Below are positions 1 through 7,624 of a stretch of DNA of 64,000 nucleotides, piece by piece (position 1 is the first letter of the stretch; each line of letters starts with the position of its first letter). The notes beneath the pieces are model-generated. The model worked only from the letters and a program-made list of their open reading frames with translations, ran no database searches and was not told the DNA's origin. Origin of the DNA: an uncultured Roseburia sp. (lineage in GTDB: Bacteria; Bacillota; Clostridia; Lachnospirales; Lachnospiraceae); contig CANRSX010000001.1 in the NCBI GenBank assembly GCA_947642555.1, positions 124,001 through 188,000 on the forward strand. The letters are read 5' to 3'. Both the position numbers and the translations under genes were made by a program.

Positions 1-270
1 CCCGATCAGGCTGTACAGCGCTGAGAGATCCGCAAAGTGCCACATTGCGGCCATAGAGTAAAGCTGCACCGCCGTACATGATAGGAAGATATAAGCCAGG
101 GCCACCTTGGAAGCGTTTGGCGGCTTCTTTTTCGGCCAGTATTCCTCCCGCTTCTGTTTCAGCTCTTCCTCCAATAGCTTCCGCTCTCCCTGGATCTCAA
201 TCCTCCTCAGCTTCCGCTCATGCTCCCTGAGCTCTTCCCTGCTTAGCCTCACCCGGCTCACCTCCCACAT
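1..270 (-). CDS. Phage small membrane protein, C-terminus cut by window edge
   Basis: The reading frame starts at an ATG at 270, preceded by AAGGA with a short spacer, and stays open to base 1, so 90 codons are visible. The first half is charged and strongly helical (many R/E/K, likely coiled coil). The second half is hydrophobic and ends in a segment with YSMAAMWHFADLSALYSL. That motif recurs in a family of small phage membrane proteins encoded near lysis or tail genes; its function is not established. The start overlaps the end of the preceding gene by 53 nt, as expected within this tightly packed leftward late operon. A holin-like or virion membrane role is inference only. Confidence 0.6.
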   Translation of the reverse strand, partial: MWEVSRVRLSREELREHERKLRRIEIQGERKLLEEELKQKREEYWPKKKPPNASKVALAYIFLSCTAVQLYSMAAMWHFADLSALYSLIG

Positions 271-706
271 AAAAATCCTTTTCTTCCTGGCACTTATGGT
301 AAATCTTCAGAATATACTCATATTCTGCTTCATATACACCGTTGGGATCATTCGTCACCTTCAGCAGCTCCTCATATTTCTCATTCTGCTGTATGATATA
401 ATTAAATTCACCCTCAGAGTGCCTCTGCCCTCTTTGGCATTCGTTGTAAAAATTGAAAATCTCTGCTTTGATATTGTCGGCGGCATCTATCGCCCTTTGT
501 ATTGCAAGCTCTTCCTGCCTTTTGGCAATTTCCTCCTGCTCCTTCCTCAGTTCCTTCATTTCTTCCTTCACACTGGCCATCATTTTGTTGCCGATCCACC
601 CAAAAAGGCTGCTCCATGGATTGATCTTGATCTTGGATACCTCTATGAAGGTGCCCAGGAAGAGAGCCCCGCCTGAAATAGCCGCCACTATTTCTCCTAT
701 GCTCAC
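218..706 (-). CDS. Phage membrane-anchored coiled-coil protein
   Basis: A 162-residue protein with one N-terminal hydrophobic segment (residues about 4-22, IGEIVAAISGGALFLGTF). This is followed by a long charged helix rich in K/E/Q (about residues 45-75) that looks like a coiled coil. I do not recognise a named family with certainty; similar proteins (MSIGEIVAA.. start) are found downstream of tail and adhesin genes in gut siphophages. It overlaps the next gene by 53 nt and the previous one by 4 nt, so translation is probably coupled. A holin or spanin-like function is possible but not shown by the sequence. Confidence 0.55.
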   Translation of the reverse strand: MSIGEIVAAISGGALFLGTFIEVSKIKINPWSSLFGWIGNKMMASVKEEMKELRKEQEEIAKRQEELAIQRAIDAADNIKAEIFNFYNECQRGQRHSEGEFNYIIQQNEKYEELLKVTNDPNGVYEAEYEYILKIYHKCQEEKDFYVGGEPGEAKQGRAQGA

Positions 707-918
707 TCCTGCTCCTCTCCTTCCTCTTCATTTTCCGGCCCCTGCACTTTGCAGAAAACGCACCGGGAGCATGGCTCTTGGCTGTATGGTATGTAATAAC
801 TTTTACATTCCCCACAATTTCCATATTCCCTGCACTCCCGGCTGCACTCTTCCAGTGTCCTTTTGCAATATCCCAGGGCCCTATGAGAGCATTTAAAATT
901 ATTTCTCCTCTGCTTCAT
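703..918 (-). CDS. Small cysteine-rich phage protein
   Basis: This 71-residue protein carries about ten cysteines, including CSHRALGYC, CSRECREYGNCGEC and CSRCVFC, which suggests one or two zinc-binding knuckles. The C-terminus is acidic (repeated E). The start ATG at 918 has GAAGGAAATGG just upstream and overlaps the end of the preceding gene by 20 nt. It sits three genes after the DGR reverse transcriptase in the same leftward operon. No family recognised. A structural zinc protein or regulator are both possible. Confidence 0.5.
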   Translation of the reverse strand: MKQRRNNFKCSHRALGYCKRTLEECSRECREYGNCGECKSYYIPYSQEPCSRCVFCKVQGPENEEEGEEQE

Positions 919-1111
919 CCATTTCCTTCAGCATGGCATTGAGCTCATTCTTCCTGGCGGCCATTCTGTCAGATTCGGCGATCTCTTCAGCGTATTCCTC
1001 TATCGTAGCCCGCCCCATTGCGATCTTGGTGCCTATGTAGTCCTTTTCCCTCATAAGCTGATCCAATCCTCTGATTTCTGCCTCGATCTGTTCTCTTGTC
1101 ATTTCTTCCAT
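899..1111 (-). CDS. Small acidic helical phage protein downstream of the DGR reverse transcriptase
   Basis: This 70-residue protein is rich in E, K, M and A and is predicted almost wholly helical, with heptad-like spacing, so a short coiled coil is likely. The ATG at 1111 has AGGAG six bases upstream. It begins 13 nt after the reverse transcriptase stop and is therefore probably on the same message. I recognise no family. Small ORFs next to DGR reverse transcriptases sometimes act as accessory proteins, but an Avd-like protein already exists here, so that role is not claimed. Confidence 0.5.
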   Translation of the reverse strand: MEEMTREQIEAEIRGLDQLMREKDYIGTKIAMGRATIEEYAEEIAESDRMAARKNELNAMLKEMDEAEEK

Positions 1112-1124
1112 GTTTTTCTCCTTT

Positions 1125-2339
1125 CTATGCTGTTTTTGGGATATATGGGATGTATTCCCATTCTTCTATAAATAGCCGGTTGAAAAGGGCATCCATTCTC
1201 CTGATCGTGTGATATGCGTCCTTTTTCTCGGCAAATCCCCGCCATGATTGATATGCCGCCCTGATCTGCTCATAGCTCATGTGGCCCTCAGCATTCAGCT
1301 TGGCAAATTTCTTCAGCTTCCTTCTTTCCCTTGTCACAGATTCCCGGCATATTCTTTTCACTACCTTCCCGGTATCCGTGAGCAGGAAATGTGTTTTTAA
1401 GAATGTGAAGCCATGTGAGAGCTTCACAATTTTGGTTTTCTTATCGTTGATCCTTATGCCCAACGATCCATAGATTTCCCTGATCCGTTCCAGTACCTCC
1501 TTCAGGTATTCCTTATCAATGTGAATGATGTATGAATCATCCATATACCTGGCATATGGCCGGATTCCCTCAACCTCTTTCACATAATGATCCACTTTAT
1601 CAGGATAGGAAACGGCGCACATCTGGCAGACTTCACTCCCTAATCCCAGGCCACTGGCATACTCTTCACCGTACTCCATGGCCGCCTCTTTAAATTGTGC
1701 CATTTCCTTCATTTTCTCCTCAGCAAAGGCATCAATAAATTGCTCTGCAAGGTGAATGATCCTCTGATCCGTGAATTTGCTCCGGATCTGCTCCTTCATT
1801 TTGTCATGTGGGATACTTGCAAAATAATCTTTCAGATCTATTTGCAGGATATAGCCCTCATTTCCATATTTTGCATAATGCTCCTGCAAATGAAGCGTGA
1901 TCCGGTCAATGGCATGGCTGATTCCCATACCCTTCCTGGATGCTCCGTTGTCATATATCAGACTATTGGAGAGCACCGGCATGAGTGCATTTTGTGAGAG
2001 GCTCTTCTGAGGCACACGCTCAGAGAAATGCACACTCTGAATATGCCTCAGCTTTCCCCTCTCCACCAAATCAAAGGCAATGAATCCCTTTCGGACATCC
2101 TCGCCATTGATCAGTGCATTATGAGTTTTACAAAGGTTTCTGCTCAGCTCGGATCTGTACCGCTGCACACTGGCTTTCCACCCCACTCCCTTCCTGGCAT
2201 CCTTGTATGCCTGGTAAAGTGAGTTATAATCTGCCACCCGTTCAAAATTATCATATTCGGATAGCCTCTCCCTCCGGTGTGCCTCCCTGGCCTCTCTCCT
2301 TCGCTGAGCTCTGCCCGCTCTTCTTTCTTCACTTGTCAT
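1125..2339 (-). CDS. Diversity-generating retroelement reverse transcriptase
   Basis: A 404-residue RNA-directed DNA polymerase. An R-rich N-terminal tail (1-30) leads into the RT fingers/palm. The first catalytic aspartate is in QIDLKDYF (D168), a DGR-style replacement for the QG box lies at GLGLGSEVCQ (230-239), and the YMDD active site is at residues 265-268. There is no maturase or endonuclease domain, as is usual for DGR enzymes, which make error-prone cDNA from a template repeat with mutations at adenines. TR lies about 290 nt upstream on the same strand, with the Avd-like gene before it, which gives the classic target-avd-TR-RT order. AGGAGG lies 16 nt before the ATG, which is far, so initiation may be weak or a nearby alternative start may be used. 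Confidence 0.95.
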   Translation of the reverse strand: MTSEERRAGRAQRRREAREAHRRERLSEYDNFERVADYNSLYQAYKDARKGVGWKASVQRYRSELSRNLCKTHNALINGEDVRKGFIAFDLVERGKLRHIQSVHFSERVPQKSLSQNALMPVLSNSLIYDNGASRKGMGISHAIDRITLHLQEHYAKYGNEGYILQIDLKDYFASIPHDKMKEQIRSKFTDQRIIHLAEQFIDAFAEEKMKEMAQFKEAAMEYGEEYASGLGLGSEVCQMCAVSYPDKVDHYVKEVEGIRPYARYMDDSYIIHIDKEYLKEVLERIREIYGSLGIRINDKKTKIVKLSHGFTFLKTHFLLTDTGKVVKRICRESVTRERRKLKKFAKLNAEGHMSYEQIRAAYQSWRGFAEKKDAYHTIRRMDALFNRLFIEEWEYIPYIPKTA

Positions 2340-2486
2340 ATAAAATTGTGCCCATCTCCTCCTTGTACGGTATTTGTGCCCCTAACCGCATAATGGTATG
2401 GGTATGAAATGCACCTCTGCACCTTCTTTTCAGCTCCCTTCCGATTTCTGCACCATGCAAGCAGCGTACACCCACCCAAAACAAGC

Positions 2487-2518
2487 AAAAACCACCTCTC
2501 TGAGCACATGAGAGGCGG
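2487..2518 (-). terminator. Intrinsic terminator in the TR-RT spacer
   Basis: Read leftward, CCGCCTCTC (2518-2510) pairs with GAGAGGTGG (2500-2492; one G-T pair) around a 9-nt loop and is followed at once by five T residues. It lies about 110-140 nt past the end of TR and before the reverse transcriptase start. It could define the 3' end of a discrete template RNA, with read-through feeding the reverse transcriptase gene. Confidence 0.6.
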
Positions 2519-2628
2519 CAAGGTCATTTACACTTTTTTCAAAGTGACGGTCATCCACTCCTTCCTCTACCTGATACAGATTTCTGCCTTTTACAGCGTA
2601 CTTTGTCGGATCGTTTATGGTAGTGAAT

Positions 2629-2748
2629 CAGACGGGCACCCGGAGAGCGTTGGAGCAACTGTTGTTGTTGGCATTGCCATTGTTGTTGACATTGCAGGCA
2701 TTGGTAGAATTGCCCGCACACACAGACAGCAGCCACCAGTTGGCCCGG
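2629..2748 (-). repeat. DGR template repeat (TR)
   Basis: A 120-bp non-coding copy of the 3' ends of two protein genes (VR1 at 3271-3390, VR2 at 26279-26396). Read leftward in the VR frame it contains about twelve AAY (Asn) codons exactly where the VR proteins vary (Y, G, R, N, S, D, T, H). A TGA stop lies just past the VR-homologous end, where both VRs have TGC. Against TR, VR1 has 11 substitutions at template adenines plus one C-to-T, and VR2 has 12 at adenines plus one G-to-A. This adenine bias is the signature of mutagenic retrohoming. Confidence 0.97.
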
Positions 2749-2780
2749 TGCGAAAAATACAGCGGATAACCGATATTTCA

Positions 2781-3188
2781 TTATTTTCTTTTAACTATTT
2801 TCGTGTTGTCCTTCCAATTCTTCAGCTTTCCCTCTTCCTTCAGCATTAAATTCAGGAGCGGATCAAATCGGTTCCAATCCACCGGCAAAGTAGTGGCCAG
2901 GTAATTTATGAGATCATAAATATCCCGCAAGGTGTCAATGGCCTCCTGGGCCTTTGCCTTCCTCTTCTCCACTAATTCCTCCGTTGTGCTCCATATTCTG
3001 TTAGCTGCCCGGATCTGAGTATAGAGCTTGTGGCACAGCGCACACATTGGCTTTGCAAATATATCCCGCCATCCTTTAGGCACTATATTGGTATTCCATA
3101 CCAACCTTGTGGCCTCTGCTCTTATTTCCTCCGCAAGATCCAACACATCCAATTTTGAGGCGCTCCTGAGCCTTGCCAATACACTCAT
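2781..3188 (-). CDS. avd: Avd-like DGR accessory protein (four-helix bundle)
   Basis: This 135-residue protein has no hydrophobic core segment; it is basic and helical throughout, as expected for the pentameric four-helix bundle Avd family, which binds the DGR RT and template RNA (bAvd is about 128 residues). It is encoded between the VR1 gene and TR, the canonical place. Several helices are visible (about 15-35, 50-75, 80-110) and the C-terminal tail is lysine-rich, suited to RNA binding. The ATG at 3188 has AGGA six bases upstream. A TATAAT (3212-3217 region, leftward strand) sits right after the VR1 hairpin and could be a -10 element, but no good -35 is present. Confidence 0.85.
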   Translation of the reverse strand: MSVLARLRSASKLDVLDLAEEIRAEATRLVWNTNIVPKGWRDIFAKPMCALCHKLYTQIRAANRIWSTTEELVEKRKAKAQEAIDTLRDIYDLINYLATTLPVDWNRFDPLLNLMLKEEGKLKNWKDNTKIVKRK

Positions 3189-3216
3189 GCTCTTTCCTCA
3201 CTTTCGCAAATTATAC

Positions 3217-3239
3217 CCCGCCCCTGGGAAGGGGGCGGG
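3217..3239 (-). other. GC-rich hairpin 31 bp after VR1
   Basis: CCCGCCCC (3217-3224) and GGGGCGGG (3232-3239) form an 8-bp perfect stem with a 7-nt loop. The stem begins 31 bp beyond the VR1 end. In the Bordetella phage DGR a hairpin/cruciform just past the VR is known to be needed for efficient target recognition, and this element has the right type and position. There is no T-run after it, so it is not a typical terminator. Confidence 0.8.
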
Positions 3240-3251
3240 ATTGATCCATGA

Positions 3252-4211
3252 TTATTCCGTGATTCGGAAGCAGACGGGCACCCGGAGAGCGTAGGAGCAA
3301 CTGGTGCTGTAGGCATAGCCATCGTCGTTAACACCGCAGGCATAGGTAGAATAGCCCGCACACACAGACAGCAGCCACCAGTTGGCCCGGCTTCCTCCGT
3401 CACCGGCCCCCTTGATCCGATTCTTCCAACTGTTCGCAAAAATCGGATACTGCACCGCCTGGCCTTCTCCCCATGGCTTTGTTGCCCAAATCAGTGAGCC
3501 AAACACTTCATATTCACACGGGATCCACAGTTTCCCTAAATCCTGCCACCCCCATGAGGTTGAATCATTCAGCTTTCCGGATGCAGAATATCTCTGCTCT
3601 AAAAGGAACCGCTTGGAGCTGATAACCGCCCGCACCTCTGCCGGGAGCTTTGCCTCTAATCCGGCCAGGAAGCTCTTCACGGTTGACTTGTTATAGGGAT
3701 AAGGATCCGCTGAGGTTCCGTTGTTATCGTTTGAAGTGAACCATTGCACAGTATCCGGGTAACAATCTTTTGAGATCCAATCAATATGCCACCCTACCTC
3801 CTGATCACAGCACCGTGTATATGTATTTATACCGGCAATCTGCATTTTGATCAGATAATTCCCCATGTAAATGGGTATATAGTCCTCTACATGCAGGCCA
3901 TCAATGTTATGGGCTGCAAGCCTGGTTTTAATCCACCGCCACGGATCAGAAAATCCGGCAATCTCCTCAGCAAATTCCACTGTAAGATCCCGGCCCTCAT
4001 AGGTGCGATCTGCTGCCTCTATGGCATAATTGGTATGCTTATTCTCAAAATTGATCTGCTCTGCACCGTATTCATCCCCTTCCTGGGTGTACGGTGTTAC
4101 GTCATTATAGCTCTTGGTGCCATCCTCGTTCTGCACCTCTCCAAACTTGCGATCTGCCGCAAGCTCTTTGTTGATCACGTCATCCACATAATCTGTTTTT
4201 AATACTGACAT
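3252..4211 (-). CDS. DGR target 1: tail adhesin with variable C-terminal lectin-like domain
   Basis: A 319-residue protein that ends the tail gene block and precedes avd. Residues about 275-313 are encoded by VR1 and vary at the positions of TR Asn codons. The invariant frame around them (RANWWLLSVCAG, CSYALRVPVCF) is typical of the C-type-lectin-like / DUF6273-type fold used by DGR targets. An upstream LWIPCEYEVFGS segment is shared with the second target (LWLPSEFEVFGDS), so both carry the same domain. The N-terminal half has many aromatic and acidic residues and may attach to the baseplate. By family and position this should be the receptor-binding tip of the phage; the receptor cannot be predicted. 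Confidence 0.9.
   Translation of the reverse strand: MSVLKTDYVDDVINKELAADRKFGEVQNEDGTKSYNDVTPYTQEGDEYGAEQINFENKHTNYAIEAADRTYEGRDLTVEFAEEIAGFSDPWRWIKTRLAAHNIDGLHVEDYIPIYMGNYLIKMQIAGINTYTRCCDQEVGWHIDWISKDCYPDTVQWFTSNDNNGTSADPYPYNKSTVKSFLAGLEAKLPAEVRAVISSKRFLLEQRYSASGKLNDSTSWGWQDLGKLWIPCEYEVFGSLIWATKPWGEGQAVQYPIFANSWKNRIKGAGDGGSRANWWLLSVCAGYSTYACGVNDDGYAYSTSCSYALRVPVCFRITE
3271..3390 (-). repeat. DGR variable repeat 1 (VR1)
   Basis: 120 bp matching TR at 2629-2748 except for 11 template-adenine positions and one C-to-T in the GTC codon (silent, GTT). The matching tract extends a few bases further on the 3' side, where both VRs read TGC and TR reads TGA. This marks the expected difference between the initiation site of the target (IMH) and its TR counterpart (IMH*). 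Confidence 0.95.
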
Positions 4212-4220
4212 AATGCCCTC

Positions 4221-4982
4221 CTATTCGTTAAATAAATGATTGCCGCCCAATCTCCTGGGCAGCGTTCTTTTTCTTTTCGGTTCCCGTGGATTCCCAAACG
4301 GGAAATATTCACGGCCCGCAATTAAAGGCAACCTCCTCTCTCTGATTTCTTTTTCTTCCTCCCGTGGTATCTCCGGATCCTTCAGCGGGAAATACTGATC
4401 GCCCAACCTGAAGGGAAGCCTTCTCAATTCTGTTACCACCTGAGGCTCTTCATATGCTGAAGGGGCTTTGAATGGATAATATGCCCCGCCCAACCTTGTG
4501 CCCAATCCAAAGGGGAGCCTGAGCCGCTCCGGCTCTTTTGGCCGTGGTATCCTTGGATTCTTTAAGGGATAATAAAAAGCCCCCAAACGAAAAGGGAGCT
4601 TTACTGGCCGTGTGTAGAGGTTCCACATAACCTCATACAGCTTCAGGCAGGCCGATTCTAACCGGTTTAGATCGTCATAGCCAATAAATGCACCATTCTC
4701 CTCATATACCGTTTTTTGGCCTATCTCGCAATTTACAAAGGCATTGATCGCCTCCAAATTATCTGAAAGAGTGTTTATTTCATCAGCAAAAGGGTATTCC
4801 TCATATTTCCGATCCGGCATTGCCCTCACAAATACCGGCCAAAACTTACGGGCCACGGCCCCCAAAAATTCAATATTATTCTTGATCCGGTTAAAGTCCA
4901 CGGTGTTGAAATAATCCCCGGCATAGTTCCCGGCTTCATCCTGCCTGGCCATCCAGTCTGTTTTTGGTGTTATCCATTCCAT
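4221..4982 (-). CDS. Baseplate-to-adhesin linker-like protein with four proline-rich repeats
   Basis: About 253 residues. The N-terminal half (1-130) is a globular helical domain with ITPKTDW and FNTVDFNRIKNNIEFLG, resembling domains found in phage tail/baseplate proteins of Clostridia. The C-terminal half has four degenerate repeats of about 28-35 residues, each with LPF+LG, then YYP or YFP, then a P/K/E-rich linker. I start it at the ATG at 4982 (AGGAGG about 10 nt upstream) rather than the ATG at 4991, which almost touches the Shine-Dalgarno. It lies between the baseplate protein and the DGR adhesin, so it may connect them. No named family beyond that. Confidence 0.6.
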   Translation of the reverse strand: MEWITPKTDWMARQDEAGNYAGDYFNTVDFNRIKNNIEFLGAVARKFWPVFVRAMPDRKYEEYPFADEINTLSDNLEAINAFVNCEIGQKTVYEENGAFIGYDDLNRLESACLKLYEVMWNLYTRPVKLPFRLGAFYYPLKNPRIPRPKEPERLRLPFGLGTRLGGAYYPFKAPSAYEEPQVVTELRRLPFRLGDQYFPLKDPEIPREEEKEIRERRLPLIAGREYFPFGNPREPKRKRTLPRRLGGNHLFNE

Positions 4983-4983
4983 T

Positions 4984-7224
4984 TCACACATGCCTCCTTG
5001 CCACCAGTGTACCGCTCAGGGCCCCGGAATAGTTCAAGCCTACATCTTCAAGCCTTATCATTAAATTCTCTACATACCGGCTTTCTAGGTATGCAAGATC
5101 ATTGGTATCCAGGATCGGATCTCCCCGGTACTTCAATTCATACTGATTGCCGCCCTTGTAGTAGGCCCCCACCCATTCCACCAGGTTCTTAGCGTCCTCT
5201 GCTGAGCTTATGAGCGGATTATTCCAGGTTTGAATGCTGCCGCTGTTATTCAGCTTTGTGGTTTCCTGAGAAGTGGTGATGTTGTACTCATATCCCCGCA
5301 CCGTGATCACCGTCTTGGTATCCTTGGCCGGGGGCTTTGTGATCCTGACTTTGCACCAGTAAGAGCTACTTTCCACCACCACGGCCCCAAAATCCTGAAT
5401 AGCCTCATTTATCATGCACACCGCTGAGAGGTTATGCACCGCATTACCGAAATTTATTTCAAATTCCCTCACTTCTCCTGCTGCCAATATGGTTTCTTCC
5501 GTTGTGAGATCCTTCAGCTCTGTGCCTCTTGTGTAGATTGTCCGGATCACCCTCAGCTCCTTCACCTTTTCCAGTTTGGTGCCGTTGGGTGTGGCCGTTA
5601 GATCGTCATAGGTGAGCCTATAATCCGTCTGACTTCCAAAAAGAATCTGCTTCAGGTGGATCCGGTTGTGCGGCTTTGCCCTGGTAAATTCAATTTCTAT
5701 TTTGTCGGTGTCTATAAAATCATAGTAAACTATGGTTTTTTCCGTGATACTCTTGCTTTTGAACCGCTTCAGGCGCTTCCCATCGTTGAATGTGGTGATC
5801 GTAAATTCCACCGGCTGAATGCTTCCGAAAAGAAGAGTTAAGTTGTAAAAGGTATAGGCGCTTTCCATGGTGAGGGTGATCACCGGGTTCTCCTCAAAAT
5901 ATCCCTCCTCATTGCTTATGGATTCGCTTACATAGCCCACCTCCATGAAATTCTTCCCCCTGGGCATAAAATACTGCTGCCTGCCTACCTGGGAATAATT
6001 CTGCTCAAATGCCGCATATTCAGAATATGGCCGCTCTTTCAGCAGGCACTCAATACTGCCGTACTCTGCCACCTGGTTTGCCGCCACCTCCTTCTCCGGC
6101 TCAAAAGAGGATTTCAGCATGATAATTCCATCCCGGTTTTGCATTACCACGCTTCTCCCGGCATTGGCAATGAGCTGAAGGCATTCCTTGTGTTTCACCA
6201 TAGGCAGCGGATTGTATACTATAACCTTTTTCAGGTATGGATCGATCCAGTACCCCTCCGGGAGCACTCCCGCATCCTCAAACACATCCACCGCCAAATC
6301 AAAAAGGGAGATACCTTCAGGCCGGTACTCTCCCCTTTTATATTCGTCATTCATATACTCAAAAATATCCACAGCGCCAAACTTTGCCAGTTTATCATCG
6401 GCACTCCACTCCTGCATGAAGAGGGTGCCACCCTTTACCCACTCAATGCTTCCATTGTTCAGGGTGTAGCCATAATATACGGCCATTTCCTGGCCGGTTT
6501 CCATGTAGTTAATGGCACTGTCATCATTATCCACATTATAGTATTTATCCATGTTTTCTATGGTCACACTAAAGTCAACGCTTGGCAGGCTCTCCGATAT
6601 GGGAGAAATGTGGCTCTTCATTTCAGCGCTCACTATCTTCTCATTGTCAAACGTGATTCCGATCCCAAATACAATATTGAGGATCCGGAACCTGCCGATC
6701 CCGTTTTTCATTTTCCTTGGATAGATTTTCATAAATGTGGTGTTGTTGAAGGTGTCCTCTGTCTTGAATGTGGGTGAATCGTTCTCATAGTCAAAAATGC
6801 CTTCATCCGTTTCCACCGTGAGCTCCACCGGGTAAGCCTCCCCCAATTCCAGGGTGAGGCCCTTTATATCCAATGGATCCAGTGTATTGAAATGAATGAT
6901 AACCACCGGCTGCTGCCCCTGGCCGCATAATGCCTCTGTTACCATACCGGCATTATAAAAGCTCTTTCCCGGCCCATTCCTGGGCAGGAAATACATGGAG
7001 CGATCCACCTTTGAAAAATCATTCTCATAGGTTGCATAGGTTTTATTTACCGCCTCTGTGCTCAGCGGCTTAATGAGATCGGCAAAATAGGTATATCCCG
7101 CATTCTGCACCTCTGCCGCCGTTTGGGCCGCCTGGTTTATCAGGCCCAGGCTGATCCTCATATATGACTTATTCCGGGCAGCCTGCTTCATGCCCTCTTT
7201 GTACTCTGTGCTTACATACTGCAT
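4984..7224 (-). CDS. Baseplate / tail-associated hub protein
   Basis: A 746-residue protein encoded after the distal tail-like gene and before the linker and adhesin genes, the normal position of the siphophage baseplate hub. It is rich in beta-strand patterns. A duplicated-looking theme (YFLPRNGPGKSFYNAG and YFMPRGKNFMEVGYVSE, each followed by PVVIIHF/PVITLTM) suggests two carbohydrate-binding-like or galactose-binding-like modules, at about residues 60-200 and 400-520. The central part (SVDFSVTIENMDKYYN, about 225-300) resembles the gp27-like hub region of related phages. No protease motif is obvious. The ATG at 7224 follows AGGTGA. Exact family inferred mainly from position. Confidence 0.65.
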   Translation of the reverse strand: MQYVSTEYKEGMKQAARNKSYMRISLGLINQAAQTAAEVQNAGYTYFADLIKPLSTEAVNKTYATYENDFSKVDRSMYFLPRNGPGKSFYNAGMVTEALCGQGQQPVVIIHFNTLDPLDIKGLTLELGEAYPVELTVETDEGIFDYENDSPTFKTEDTFNNTTFMKIYPRKMKNGIGRFRILNIVFGIGITFDNEKIVSAEMKSHISPISESLPSVDFSVTIENMDKYYNVDNDDSAINYMETGQEMAVYYGYTLNNGSIEWVKGGTLFMQEWSADDKLAKFGAVDIFEYMNDEYKRGEYRPEGISLFDLAVDVFEDAGVLPEGYWIDPYLKKVIVYNPLPMVKHKECLQLIANAGRSVVMQNRDGIIMLKSSFEPEKEVAANQVAEYGSIECLLKERPYSEYAAFEQNYSQVGRQQYFMPRGKNFMEVGYVSESISNEEGYFEENPVITLTMESAYTFYNLTLLFGSIQPVEFTITTFNDGKRLKRFKSKSITEKTIVYYDFIDTDKIEIEFTRAKPHNRIHLKQILFGSQTDYRLTYDDLTATPNGTKLEKVKELRVIRTIYTRGTELKDLTTEETILAAGEVREFEINFGNAVHNLSAVCMINEAIQDFGAVVVESSSYWCKVRITKPPAKDTKTVITVRGYEYNITTSQETTKLNNSGSIQTWNNPLISSAEDAKNLVEWVGAYYKGGNQYELKYRGDPILDTNDLAYLESRYVENLMIRLEDVGLNYSGALSGTLVARRHV

Positions 7225-7234
7225 ACTGTATCAC

Positions 7235-7606
7235 CTACATTTCAATAAAATTCAAAGTAACATCTTTATATACCGGCCTCCCCTCCTCATAGGTGTAAAT
7301 GGGTGTTTTTCTATCACCGGCATACATTTCCAGGCTTCCTCCGGCATTTTGATCCGGTATGAAAAAATTCACGCTCAGCCCAAACTTTTTCTTTATTGCC
7401 TGCCTTATCACCATGTATTCATCCGGCCTGAGTACGAACCACTTACACTCAATTTTATGCACGTCCTCCCGTATGATCTGAGATACCATTTTCCCGTTGG
7501 CATTTCTCTCACTCTCCGATATATCATAGTCGGATATGGTCATCTGAGAGGGATCGGGGAGAGATACCCCGCCCACAATCAGAATATTATGATATTTTGC
7601 CGCCAT
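7235..7606 (-). CDS. Distal tail-region protein (DUF6711-like)
   Basis: This 123-residue protein lies between the tape measure and the hub, where distal tail (Dit) proteins are encoded. The sequence pattern (ISDYDISESERNANGKMVSQIIRED, then CKWFVLRPDEYMVI, then a C-terminal VYKDVTLNFIEM) fits the short DUF6711 family of phage tail proteins. It has no signal peptide or membrane segment. The spacing of 10 nt to the hub and 18 nt to the tape measure supports one operon. A role in joining the tube to the baseplate is inferred from position. Confidence 0.65.
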   Translation of the reverse strand: MAAKYHNILIVGGVSLPDPSQMTISDYDISESERNANGKMVSQIIREDVHKIECKWFVLRPDEYMVIRQAIKKKFGLSVNFFIPDQNAGGSLEMYAGDRKTPIYTYEEGRPVYKDVTLNFIEM

Positions 7607-7624
7607 GCGTTCTCTCTCCCCTCC

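Noticed and set aside
2551-2781. A 76-codon leftward frame rich in Gln and Cys over the template repeat
   Set aside because: It is TR read in a frame different from that of the VR proteins; the Q-runs come from the AAC/AAT codons out of frame, and there is no ribosome site.
3185-3439. Leftward frames over VR1 (84 codons) and over VR2 at 26211-26414 (67 codons) with shared residues
   Set aside because: Both are the VR region read out of frame; similarity is due to the shared repeat.
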